Assembly (NCBI GenBank): GCA_002479485.1
Contig: DLNM01000023.1
Span: forward strand, 35,261-69,410
Reading direction: 5' to 3'
Length of the DNA stretch: 34,150 nucleotides
From: Firmicutes bacterium UBA7510
GTDB lineage: Bacteria; Bacillota; Clostridia; Tissierellales; Sedimentibacteraceae
The first letter of the stretch is position 1. Every line of letters starts with the position of its first letter. Positions 16,198 through 24,368 of the stretch are shown here, piece by piece. Made by a program: the position numbers and the translations under genes. Below the pieces are notes generated by a model, which saw only the letters and a list, made by a program, of their open reading frames with translations, did not search any database and was not told where the DNA came from.

Positions 16198-17160
16198 ATG
16201 TTAACTATTGACAAAGTTTATTCAGCTAAACAAGTTTTAAAAAATGTTATAAGAAATACAGATTTAATTTTTGCAAACAAAATATTATGTGATAATGATA
16301 TTTATCTCAAACCTGAGAATCTTCAAGTGACTGGCTCATTTAAGGTTAGAGGCTCTTATTATAAAATTTCACAGCTAACAGAAAAGGATAAAAGACAAGG
16401 TATTATAGCCTGTTCGGCTGGTAACCATTCTCAAGGTGTTGCTTTAGCCTCTATGAAAAATAATGTTAATTCCACTATTTATATACCAAGTACAGCTCCA
16501 AAATCTAAGGTTGAAGCTACGAAAAAATATGGCGCCAATGTAGTTTTAGTTGATGGTATTTACGATGATGCATATTCAGAGGCACAAAGACATGCGGATA
16601 AAACAGGTATGAAATTCATTCATCCTTTTAACGACGAAGACGTGATAGCAGGTCAAGGAACTATAGCATTAGAGATACTAGATAATCTACCTACATTAGA
16701 TGCAGTCGTCGTACCTATTGGAGGTGGTGGATTAGCAGCAGGGGTTGCCTATACAATTAAAACTATAAATCCTGTATGCAAGGTTTATGGAGTGCAGGCT
16801 AGTGGCGCGCCATCTATGTATAATTCATTAAATCATAAAAAAATAGAAACTTTAAAGACCGCAGCTACTATTGCAGATGGAATTGCGGTTAAATGTCCCG
16901 GAGATATAACCTATAAGCTTTGCAAAAATTATCTAGATGAAATTGTAACAGTTACAGAGGAAGAGATAATGGCTTCTATACTAACCTTATTGGAGGGTCA
17001 AAAGCTAATTTCTGAAGGTGCAGGGGCAGTTAGTGTTGCAGCCGCAATGTTCAACAAAATACCTTTGGAAAATAAAAAAGTAGCCTGCATAGTTTCAGGT
17101 GGCAATATTGATATAGCGGTACTAAAAAACATCATGCAAAGTAGACTATTAACGAATTGA
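16198..17160 (+). CDS. ilvA: Threonine dehydratase (short, TdcB/IlvA family)
   Basis: PLP enzyme of 320 aa that deaminates threonine to 2-oxobutanoate, the first committed step to isoleucine. The PLP lysine is K49 in TGSFKVRGS, and the phosphate-binding glycine loop is GGGGLAAG. CSAGNHSQGVAL is the conserved active-site segment. It lacks the C-terminal ACT-like regulatory domain of the roughly 510-aa biosynthetic enzyme, so in form it resembles catabolic TdcB. Its position as first gene of the ilv operon, behind the Ile/Val attenuator, argues for a biosynthetic role. Without the ACT domain, allosteric inhibition by isoleucine is not assured, which may make transcriptional control more important. 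AGAGAGG precedes the ATG. tdcB is an equally valid symbol by structure. Confidence 0.88.
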   Translation: MLTIDKVYSAKQVLKNVIRNTDLIFANKILCDNDIYLKPENLQVTGSFKVRGSYYKISQLTEKDKRQGIIACSAGNHSQGVALASMKNNVNSTIYIPSTAPKSKVEATKKYGANVVLVDGIYDDAYSEAQRHADKTGMKFIHPFNDEDVIAGQGTIALEILDNLPTLDAVVVPIGGGGLAAGVAYTIKTINPVCKVYGVQASGAPSMYNSLNHKKIETLKTAATIADGIAVKCPGDITYKLCKNYLDEIVTVTEEEIMASILTLLEGQKLISEGAGAVSVAAAMFNKIPLENKKVACIVSGGNIDIAVLKNIMQSRLLTN

Positions 17161-17178
17161 GTAGAGAGGAAGGGCAAA

Positions 17179-18834
17179 ATGAAGGGAGCACAGATTTTAA
17201 TTAAAACGCTTATAGATTTAAGTGTTAAAACTGTTTTTGGTTATCCAGGAGGAGCAGTTTTAGATATTTATGATGAGTTATATAAAAACAGTAATCATAT
17301 CGAGCATATTATTACAGCACATGAACAAGGAGCTGCCCATGCAGCAGATGGTTACGCAAGAGCTACTGGAAAGGTTGGAGTAGTAATCGCAACTTCAGGG
17401 CCAGGAGCTACAAATCTAGTAACCGGTATAGCAAATGCGTATATGGATTCGGTACCCTTAGTTGCTATAACAGGTAATGTATCTACAAGTTTATTAGGAA
17501 AAGATAGCTTTCAGGAGGTAGATATTGTTGATGTAACACTTCCAATAGTAAAGCATAGCTACATAGTTAAAGATATTTCAAAGCTTGAAAATATCATAAG
17601 AGAAGCATTTTATATTGCATCAATAGGAAGACCTGGGCCTGTGCTTATTGATTTGCCTAAGGACATACAAGCATCTGATTATGAGTATAGCGGTAATCCA
17701 GTTTCCTTTGATTATTACAGTGCAAGGCTAGAGAAAGTTGACTTAGATGTAGCTATAAAAGAAATAAACAAATCGGCTAAACCTTTTATATATTGCGGTG
17801 GTGGAGTTGTATTAGGTGAAGCGGGTGATGAGGTTTTAACTCTTTCTAAAAAAATATCTGCACCAATTGGAGTAAGCATGATGGGCATTTCCGCTATACC
17901 AAGTTCATATGAGTTAAATTTAGGTATGACTGGTATGCATGGCAAGTATGCAGCTTCTAAAACTAAGTCTGAAGCAGATTTAATAATTGCTATTGGAGTT
18001 AGATTCAGTGACAGAGCAACTGGCAATAAAAATGCATATCACAAAGATAGAAAAATAATACACATAGATATAGATCCAGCAGAAATTAACAAAAACATAG
18101 CTGCTGATATATCAATTTGCGGAAACATTAAAGATATTTTATCAAAGCTTGTTGATAAAATTGAAACAAGAAAGAATGATACTTGGATTAAAATTATTGA
18201 AAACTATAAAAATGAACAGGAGAGACTTGACTTTTGCACAGAAGAATTAAATGCTAAAAAAGCAATAGAGCTTGTAAATTCCTATTGCAATGAGGACACA
18301 GTGATAGCCACAGATGTAGGTCAGCACCAAATGTGGGTTGTACAGTACTATAAATTTGAAAAACTAAGAACATTATTGACTTCAGGTGGGCTGGGGACAA
18401 TGGGTTATGGGATGGGCGCTCTAATTGGTGGTTGTATAGGCTCGGGTAGAAAGAAAGCTGTTTTATTTACAGGGGATGGAAGCTTTGGGATGAATTTAAA
18501 TGAGCTAGCAACGGTTGTATCACAAAAACTACCTGTAGTTATAGTTATTATAAATAATGGAGTTCTAGGAATGGTTAGACAGTGGCAAAAGGTATTTTAT
18601 GATGAAAGATACTCACAAACCACACTTGATAGACAAACAGATTTTGTGAAACTTGCAGAAGCCTTTGGTATGAAAGGGTTTAGAGCTGCGTCTACAGATG
18701 AGTTAAAAGATATATTAGATAATAATTTTAACGATAGTAACCCAATTTTAATTGATTGCTATATAGATATGGACAACAAAGTGTTACCAATGATACCACC
18801 AGGTGGTTCAATAAATGAAATAATAATAAGTTAG
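17179..18834 (+). CDS. ilvB: Acetolactate synthase large subunit
   Basis: TPP/FAD enzyme of 551 aa that condenses two pyruvates to acetolactate (valine branch) or pyruvate with 2-oxobutanoate (isoleucine branch). N-terminal TPP domain: VFGYPGGAVLDIYD and the activating glutamate in HEQGAAHAADGYARATGK. The FAD/central domain has GMTGMHG. The C-terminal TPP/Mg motif is GDGSFGMNLNELATV to INNGVLGMVRQWQ. The end IPPGGSINEII is normal. The biosynthetic anabolic type is indicated by the adjacent regulatory subunit and MVRQWQ motif. It starts 18 bp after ilvA with GAGAGGAAGGG. Confidence 0.96.
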   Translation: MKGAQILIKTLIDLSVKTVFGYPGGAVLDIYDELYKNSNHIEHIITAHEQGAAHAADGYARATGKVGVVIATSGPGATNLVTGIANAYMDSVPLVAITGNVSTSLLGKDSFQEVDIVDVTLPIVKHSYIVKDISKLENIIREAFYIASIGRPGPVLIDLPKDIQASDYEYSGNPVSFDYYSARLEKVDLDVAIKEINKSAKPFIYCGGGVVLGEAGDEVLTLSKKISAPIGVSMMGISAIPSSYELNLGMTGMHGKYAASKTKSEADLIIAIGVRFSDRATGNKNAYHKDRKIIHIDIDPAEINKNIAADISICGNIKDILSKLVDKIETRKNDTWIKIIENYKNEQERLDFCTEELNAKKAIELVNSYCNEDTVIATDVGQHQMWVVQYYKFEKLRTLLTSGGLGTMGYGMGALIGGCIGSGRKKAVLFTGDGSFGMNLNELATVVSQKLPVVIVIINNGVLGMVRQWQKVFYDERYSQTTLDRQTDFVKLAEAFGMKGFRAASTDELKDILDNNFNDSNPILIDCYIDMDNKVLPMIPPGGSINEIIIS

Positions 18835-18845
18835 GAGGCGAAAAA

Positions 18846-19085
18846 ATGCAAGATAGGTTTACGGTTGGAATACTTGCAGCAAATAATTTTAATGTATTAC
18901 CACGTGTTACAGGGCTTTTTTCTAAAAGAGGTTTTAATATACATAGTATTGCAGCTAATGTAATAGATAATTCTGATTTATCAAATATTACAATAGTAGC
19001 TTCTGGAGACATGCAGGTTAAGGAACAAGTTGTTAAGCAATTATATAAATTAATTGATGTTAAAGAAGTAACGATGTTAAGTTAA
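18846..19085 (+). CDS. ilvN: Acetolactate synthase small regulatory subunit
   Basis: A 79-aa ACT-domain protein (RFTVGILAANNFNVLPRVTGLFSKRGFNIHSIAA) that binds and activates IlvB and mediates valine inhibition. It is shorter than the roughly 160-aa IlvH type and consists of the ACT domain alone, like the E. coli IlvN/IlvM size class. It is preceded by GGAGGCG and starts 11 bp after ilvB. Confidence 0.93.
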   Translation: MQDRFTVGILAANNFNVLPRVTGLFSKRGFNIHSIAANVIDNSDLSNITIVASGDMQVKEQVVKQLYKLIDVKEVTMLS

Positions 19086-19127
19086 TAAATTTCAGCTATT
19101 AAAATAAAAAATATAAGGAGACAAGAA

Positions 19128-20129
19128 ATGTTTTACGAAAAGGATTGTAACTTAGAATTATTAAAAGGTAAAAAGGTAGCAATAATAGGTTATGGAAGTC
19201 AAGGACATGCACATGCTCTTAATTTAAAAGAAAATGGAATAAATGTAGTTGTAGGATTATACGAGGGCTCAAAATCAGCGCTCGAGGCTAAAAAAGCAGG
19301 GTTGAGCGTAATGAATACTGGTGAAGCCGTTAAAGAATCTGACTTAGTAATGTTGCTAGTAAATGATGAAAAAATGGCTAATATCTACAAGGAAAGTGTA
19401 GCTCCAAATCTAAGAGAAGGAATGACTTTATGCTTTGCCCATGGATTTAATATACACTTTAATCAAATAGTACCACCATCAAATGTTGATGTTGTAATGA
19501 TAGCACCAAAGGGGCCAGGACATACAGTTAGAAGTCAGTTTTTAGAAGGAAAAGGGGTACCCTGCTTAGTTGCAGTTTATCAGGATTTTAGTGGACTAGC
19601 AAAAGAGACTGCGCTTGCCTATGCTATGGGTATAGGAGGGACTAGAGCTGGAGTTTTAGAAACAACCTTTAAGGAAGAAACTGAAACAGATTTATTTGGT
19701 GAACAAGCAGTTTTGTGCGGTGGAGTTGTAGCACTTATGAAAGCTGGCTTTGAAACTTTAGTTGAAGCAGGTTATCAACCAGAGAGTGCATATTTTGAGT
19801 GCGTACATGAGATGAAGTTAATAATAGACCTAGTAGTATCAGGTGGATTTTCAATGATGAGACACTCTATAAGTGATACAGCCGAGTACGGTGATTATAT
19901 GGTAGGTAATCGTATAATAACTGAAGAAACTAAGAAAGAGATGAAAAAAGTATTAACTGAAATACAAAATGGTACTTTCGCAAGGGAATGGATACTAGAA
20001 AACCAAGCTAACCGTCCATCTTTTTTAGCTAGAAGAAGAATGGAAAAGGAACATCTAGTAGAGAAAGTAGGTGCCAGTCTAAGAGAGCAGATGATATGGA
20101 ATAAAGGAGATAAAGAAAAAAATGAATAG
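19128..20129 (+). CDS. ilvC: Ketol-acid reductoisomerase
   Basis: Class I (short) enzyme of 333 aa. It isomerises and reduces acetolactate or acetohydroxybutyrate with NAD(P)H and Mg2+. The Rossmann motif is KKVAIIGYGSQGHAHALNLK; APKGPGHTVR and the metal-binding ETETDLFGEQAVLCGG and CVHEMKLIIDL follow. Its last 8 bp overlap the start of ilvD, so translation of the two is coupled. Preceded by AAGGAGA. Confidence 0.96.
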   Translation: MFYEKDCNLELLKGKKVAIIGYGSQGHAHALNLKENGINVVVGLYEGSKSALEAKKAGLSVMNTGEAVKESDLVMLLVNDEKMANIYKESVAPNLREGMTLCFAHGFNIHFNQIVPPSNVDVVMIAPKGPGHTVRSQFLEGKGVPCLVAVYQDFSGLAKETALAYAMGIGGTRAGVLETTFKEETETDLFGEQAVLCGGVVALMKAGFETLVEAGYQPESAYFECVHEMKLIIDLVVSGGFSMMRHSISDTAEYGDYMVGNRIITEETKKEMKKVLTEIQNGTFAREWILENQANRPSFLARRRMEKEHLVEKVGASLREQMIWNKGDKEKNE

Positions 20130-21768
20130 TAACGCCATAAAAATAGGATGTCAAAATGCTCCTAAACGTGCTCTGCTAAAGGCTCTAGGATATACCACAG
20201 CTCAACAAAACAAACCTTTTATAGGTATAGTGAATTCTTTTAATGAACTAGTACCTGGTCATATACATTTAAACACAATTGCTAGAGCTGTCAAGGATGG
20301 AGTTTTAGCTAATGGAGGAACACCCATGGAATTCAATACTATCGCAGTATGTGATGGTCTTGCTATGGGACATGATGGGATGAGATATTCATTATCTTCT
20401 AGAGAGGTTATTGCCGACAGCATAGAATGTATGGTGCGAGCCCATAAGCTAGATGGACTCGTATTTATACCAAATTGTGACAAGGTTGTACCAGCTATGC
20501 TGATGGCATGTGCAAGACTTAACTTGCCTTCAATATTTATTTCGGGAGGACCAATGCTTTCAACTTGTGACAGAGATTTAAATACTGTATTTGAGGCTGT
20601 TGGTGCGCACATGTCAGGTTCAATTTCAGAAGATGAATTTATGGATATCGAAGCTAGTTCTTGCCCAACCTGTGGATCATGTTCAGGGATGTTTACAGCA
20701 AATTCTATGAACTGTTTATGTGAAGCTCTCGGAATTGCTCTTGATGGGAATGGAACTATACCAGCAGTTTATTCTAAAAGGATAAGACTTGCAAAATGTG
20801 CTGGTGAACAAATTATGAGACTTGTAAAAAGAGATATTAGACCATCAGATATATTAACAAAGGATGCTTTTAAAAATGCACTAGCAATAGATATGGCGCT
20901 AGGTTGCTCTACAAATTCTGTATTACATTTATTGGCCATAGCAAACGAGGCTAATATAGATTTTAACTTACATATGGTTAATGAAATAAGTGAAGCTACA
21001 CCTAATCTTTGTAAATTAGCTCCAGCTGGAAAACATCATATGGAGGATTTATATAAAGCAGGTGGTGTGTATGCGGTAATGAAAGAACTTGATAAGGTAG
21101 GTCTTATAGAAAAATCTGCAATAACAGTCACTACAAAGAATGTTGAGGAAAATTTGAAAAGTGTAATGAATTCTGACACCAAGGTCATAAGACCAATTGA
21201 AAACCCATATTCTAAAACTGGTGGTTTAGCTGTTTTGTTTGGAAATTTAGCACCTAATGGATCAATAGTAAAAAGAAGTGCTGTAGCAGCTGAGATGTTA
21301 AGCTATAGAGGCGTTGCAAGAGTATTTGATTGTGAAGAGGATGCAGTTGAGGCTATATATGGTGGTAAAATATCAAAGGGTGATGTAGTAGTAATTCGTT
21401 ATGAAGGACCAAGTGGTGGGCCGGGTATGAGAGAAATGCTAACACCAACATCAGCGATAGCTGGTATAGGACTTGATAAGGATGTAGCACTAATTACAGA
21501 TGGAAGATTTTCAGGTGCAACAAGAGGTGCAGCAATTGGGCACATTTCACCAGAGGCAGCAAGTGGAGGAGTAATAGCTTATGTTAAAGAAGAGGATGAA
21601 ATAAGTTTAGATATCACAAACTACAGCTTAGAGCTTTTAGTGCCAGAAAATGAACTAGAATTAAGAAAAAAAGATATGATGATAAAGACTAAGGATAATC
21701 TAACTGGATACATTAGAAGATACGCTAAAATTGTATCAAGTGCTGATAAGGGTGCAGTCTTAAATTAA
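20122..21768 (+). CDS. ilvD: Dihydroxy-acid dehydratase
   Basis: Iron-sulfur lyase of 548 aa giving the 2-oxo acids of valine and isoleucine. The three cluster-region cysteine motifs are present: VCDGLAMGHDGM nearby, IPNCDKVVPAM, and SSCPTCGSCSGMFTANSMNCL. The later conserved parts ALGCSTNSVLHL and YEGPSGGPGMREML, plus GRFSGATRG, are intact. It overlaps ilvC by 8 bp. It is the last gene of the operon: ilvE (the aminotransferase) and leuABCD are not here, so the final transamination is encoded elsewhere. Confidence 0.96.
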   Translation: MNSNAIKIGCQNAPKRALLKALGYTTAQQNKPFIGIVNSFNELVPGHIHLNTIARAVKDGVLANGGTPMEFNTIAVCDGLAMGHDGMRYSLSSREVIADSIECMVRAHKLDGLVFIPNCDKVVPAMLMACARLNLPSIFISGGPMLSTCDRDLNTVFEAVGAHMSGSISEDEFMDIEASSCPTCGSCSGMFTANSMNCLCEALGIALDGNGTIPAVYSKRIRLAKCAGEQIMRLVKRDIRPSDILTKDAFKNALAIDMALGCSTNSVLHLLAIANEANIDFNLHMVNEISEATPNLCKLAPAGKHHMEDLYKAGGVYAVMKELDKVGLIEKSAITVTTKNVEENLKSVMNSDTKVIRPIENPYSKTGGLAVLFGNLAPNGSIVKRSAVAAEMLSYRGVARVFDCEEDAVEAIYGGKISKGDVVVIRYEGPSGGPGMREMLTPTSAIAGIGLDKDVALITDGRFSGATRGAAIGHISPEAASGGVIAYVKEEDEISLDITNYSLELLVPENELELRKKDMMIKTKDNLTGYIRRYAKIVSSADKGAVLN

Positions 21769-21870
21769 CTGCCTTACAAAATTGTAATACTAATGTAAGT
21801 CTAATCTATGGAAACATATTAGAGTTTAATATAACATATCAAAGTAAATTATATAGAAGGAGAGATTTTA

Positions 21871-21980
21871 ATGAAGAAATTTAATGCATTTGAGTTAAAA
21901 ATTTTCATAAATATTTCTTTTATGTTTTCTATCCAGCACATCTATGGATTATATCAACAATAGCATATTTTTTAGTATAA
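21871..21980 (+). pseudogene. Deleted TraX-family gene remnant (both ends joined)
   Basis: A good ribosome site (GAAGGAGAG) precedes ATG 21871, which opens MKKFNAFELK, like the start of TraX-family membrane proteins (LNAFxLK). From about 21900 the sequence continues in the +2 frame as HKYFFYVFYPAHLWIISTIA to a TAA at 21978-21980, resembling the TraX C-terminus (KYFFYxFYPxHL). The roughly 200 intervening residues are gone. The in-frame ORF as it stands is only 30 codons (stop 21961-21963). TraX-family proteins are membrane acyltransferase-like proteins with a poorly known role in bacteria. Identification is from remembered family features. Confidence 0.6.
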
Positions 21981-21986
21981 CCTGAC

Positions 21987-22070
21987 AAAAACGTTTATGT
22001 GACTTAACGAGGCTTTCCCTACCTATATAAAAACTAAGGGAAGCCGAATTACGGAACAGAAACGTTTTTT
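21987..22070. repeat. Nested inverted repeat / possible large terminator
   Basis: The outer arms AAAAACGTTT (21987-21996) and AAACGTTTTT (22060-22069) are perfect complements. The inner arms GGCTTTCCCT (22011-22020) and AAGGGAAGCC (22036-22045) pair over 9 bp with one bulged T. The right arm ends in six T. It could terminate the ilv operon, or be a small RNA or a MITE-like insertion. From 22071 to 22403 I see no gene and no clear promoter; the 635-bp gap after ilvD holds only this and the traX remnant. Confidence 0.55.
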
Positions 22071-22403
22071 ACATGCTTTGCTTTACTTAGATTCACAATA
22101 AAAGTATATCGAAGCACTTATATTTTTAAAATTTGACAAAAAATAGTGTCTTTCCAGAAACTTTTCGATTTTTTTCTTATGTAACTTTTAATAAATTGGT
22201 AAATTTAAGAAATAAATATTGATATCGAATGTTTAATGTGATATATTTAACAAAAAATTTATTTAAATAACAAGCAACATTTTATATGACAATACAAATT
22301 AAAATGATTAGATATTTAAGGGGTGAGTCCAATGCACAATTAGGTTGATAATTAGTGGTTTAGTAGAAACAAATTTTATGAATTTAATAGGAGGAGTTAC
22401 AAT

Positions 22404-23336
22404 ATGAAAAACTTGAAACGTCTATTTATATTAACTTTAAGCTTAATGATGATATTTTCACTAACTGCATTTGCGAATGATAACAAAATAGAAGAAAAAA
22501 TTTATACAATCACAGAAGCATATCAATATCCTGTTGTTCCTGGGATGCCAGAATGGTCAAAATTTAATTCTCTAGATGAAATGATAGAAGCATGTCAAAT
22601 ACCAAAAGACATTTTAAGCAATATGTCTACTGATGCCTTAATTGAAACTGTTATAAATTATCCATTGGCTATTAATATGTTTGCTTTTGATAATCCTCAA
22701 AAAGGATTTGATTCGGTAAATAGCTATTTTAACGGGTTTCAAGAGCTTAGCAATCGACCAGATGCTATACAGAAAATGAATCTATACACTAATAGCATAT
22801 CCTATATGAAGAATTATGATCAAATGGATAGTATCATAGCAAGTGTTATATTTGAAAATCTTAAATTTCAAAATAATATAGAGAAAATTGAATTAATGAG
22901 CGAAACCCACTATAATTATACACCGAAAGGAACTAAAGTGCAGTTTATTTATAATTTAACTTGGGCAGATCATGGCTTGACCTCTACACAAGCTGACAAT
23001 GCTAATGAAAACTTTAAAAAAGCATACCCGAATGCGACTCCATTAAGAGAAGAAAATCCTTCATATAACTGTCATTCATATGCATGGTATTCTACTAGTT
23101 CAAGTAATTTGTATTGGTTAAATGGTAATTACGCGTATATGTATATAAGTGACGGTAGTTATAGTAGAACTTACAGTCCATCTACTGGCAATAAAGTTTG
23201 GTATGGTTCAGCAGATCATTCTGCAATTTACGCAGGTTCTAGTATTGTCAAATCGAAATGGGGTTCTATGGGTCTATATCAACATAATGTAAGTTACTGC
23301 CCTTACAGTACCAGTGATGTATCATACTGGAAATAA
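22404..23336 (+). CDS. Secreted protein with Cys-His (NCHSYAWY ... DHSAIY) domain
   Basis: A 310-aa exported protein. Residues 1-25 are a clear Sec signal peptide with a cleavage site near AFA/ND. About residues 26-170 are a helical region without recognised motifs. The C-terminal domain (about 190-310) is rich in Tyr, Ser and Trp, and contains YNCHSYAWYSTSS, VWYGSADHSAIYAGSS and IVKSKWGSMGLYQHNVSYC. The spacing of Cys and a later His followed by hydrophobic residues recalls papain-like NlpC/P60/CHAP cell-wall hydrolases, so a cysteine peptidase or amidase is possible, but I cannot prove it. A strong GGAGGAG ribosome site precedes the ATG. Located in a patch of accessory DNA. Confidence 0.75.
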   Translation: MKNLKRLFILTLSLMMIFSLTAFANDNKIEEKIYTITEAYQYPVVPGMPEWSKFNSLDEMIEACQIPKDILSNMSTDALIETVINYPLAINMFAFDNPQKGFDSVNSYFNGFQELSNRPDAIQKMNLYTNSISYMKNYDQMDSIIASVIFENLKFQNNIEKIELMSETHYNYTPKGTKVQFIYNLTWADHGLTSTQADNANENFKKAYPNATPLREENPSYNCHSYAWYSTSSSNLYWLNGNYAYMYISDGSYSRTYSPSTGNKVWYGSADHSAIYAGSSIVKSKWGSMGLYQHNVSYCPYSTSDVSYWK

Positions 23337-23370
23337 GAATATTTCTAACATAGAATGTAATGTAAAGTAA

Positions 23371-23530
23371 AAAGATGTTAAATTAATTGATCTATATTAT
23401 AAAATTACGGGGTATCTTCCAAGATGTTAGGAAGATACCCATAAACTGGGAAAGATGTTGGTGACATTTAAGTAAGTATCAAAGATGTTAGCCATAACAG
23501 TGATTTTTCTTTCGTTGATGTTTGTTATGG
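23371..23530. repeat. AAGATGTTRG repeat cluster with two hairpins
   Basis: AAGATGTTA/G occurs four times (near 23372, 23421, 23452 and 23482). The second copy is the loop of a perfect 11-bp stem (23410-23420 with 23430-23440). A second inverted repeat is CCATAACA (23492-23499) with TGTTATGG (23523-23530). Repeated short motifs of this sort occur at the ends of some insertion sequences such as IS21-like elements; no transposase is present, so this may be an IS end or solo remnant. The rest of the 332-bp gap shows no gene. Confidence 0.5.
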
Positions 23531-23668
23531 TAACTACATTATATACGAAAATGGGGGTCATTGTTTTTTTATTTACAAAATACCTTACAACCCTTGATAT
23601 ATAAATAAATTATTTTAAAAATAAGAATGTCTACTTGACACTACCAATATATAGATGGAGGTAATTAA

Positions 23669-24145
23669 ATGAAACAGAAAGTTTTATTTTTTATATTAAT
23701 AATACTTTTAAGTTTTTTTTACGGGTGCAGTAATGAAAACAGTATTTTTGGAAATTATGAATTTAAAGATGTTATATTTCTTTCACCCTTAAGCTCATCA
23801 ACTGTCGATTATATGAAAGATAAAATGAAAGGAACTAAATACACCATACAAAAGGATATTTTTAGTATATCTTCAAAAGACAATCAATATGAGATTTTAA
23901 ATCCCACTTATATAAAGGAAAAGATAGATGATAATATTATTCAAGATTTTAATAATGCAGTATTTAAAGATTCTATTTCATTTAATGAGTATAAAGAAAA
24001 ACACAGATATACCATTTATTCTAAAAATAAGCAAAAAGCTAAATATTATTTATATTCTTTAGATAATGAATTATGGATAGCATCATATGTAGATAATACT
24101 GCAAATAAACAAGATATAATAATGTACATATTTCGGATAAAGTAA
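23669..24145 (+). CDS. Small putative lipoprotein, function unknown
   Basis: A 158-aa protein with a type II signal peptide: a hydrophobic N-terminus ending in LSFFYGC, with the lipid-modified Cys at residue 20. The mature part is hydrophilic and Lys/Tyr/Asp-rich, with alternating polar and hydrophobic residues suggesting beta strands, and resembles nothing I recognise. GGAGG precedes the ATG. It stands alone between a repeat cluster and addA. The 160 bases after it to the addA promoter contain no evident gene. Confidence 0.75.
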   Translation: MKQKVLFFILIILLSFFYGCSNENSIFGNYEFKDVIFLSPLSSSTVDYMKDKMKGTKYTIQKDIFSISSKDNQYEILNPTYIKEKIDDNIIQDFNNAVFKDSISFNEYKEKHRYTIYSKNKQKAKYYLYSLDNELWIASYVDNTANKQDIIMYIFRIK

Positions 24146-24307
24146 TATTGCATACTTTCAAGTTAGTTGAATAGACATGTCCTAAGGGTATGGAATAATT
24201 ATGTTTTTTGTTCAATATATTTATAAAATAAATTTAAAAAAAATCATATATAATAAGAATTTATATTCCTAATATGTTTTGGTAAGATAAGTTCTTATTT
24301 ATTTTTA

Positions 24308-24336
24308 TTGAGAAAAATGTGTTTACATTATATAAT
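24308..24336 (+). promoter_or_regulatory. Promoter of addA operon
   Basis: TTGAGA (24308-24313), 17 bp and TATAAT (24331-24336). The transcript would begin about 24343, which rules out the in-frame ATG at 24342 and supports the start at 24369. Confidence 0.75.
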
Positions 24337-24368
24337 GTTCTATGAAAAGATTATGTGAGGTGAAGCTG

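Noticed and set aside
20259..20612. 117-codon antisense open frame inside ilvD
   Set aside because: It is a mirror of conserved ilvD codons with no ribosome site or family resemblance; the same holds for other open frames opposite real genes (for example 7636-7932, 13808-14176 and 30336-30788).
23371..23490. CRISPR array formed by the AAGATGTTRG repeats
   Set aside because: The repeat is only about 9 bp, the spacing is irregular (about 49, 31 and 30 bp) and no cas genes are near.
24342..24368. Longer AddA starting at ATG 24342
   Set aside because: It lies at or before the predicted transcript start, and the GAGGTG site inside it is correctly placed for ATG 24369, which gives the usual family N-terminus.
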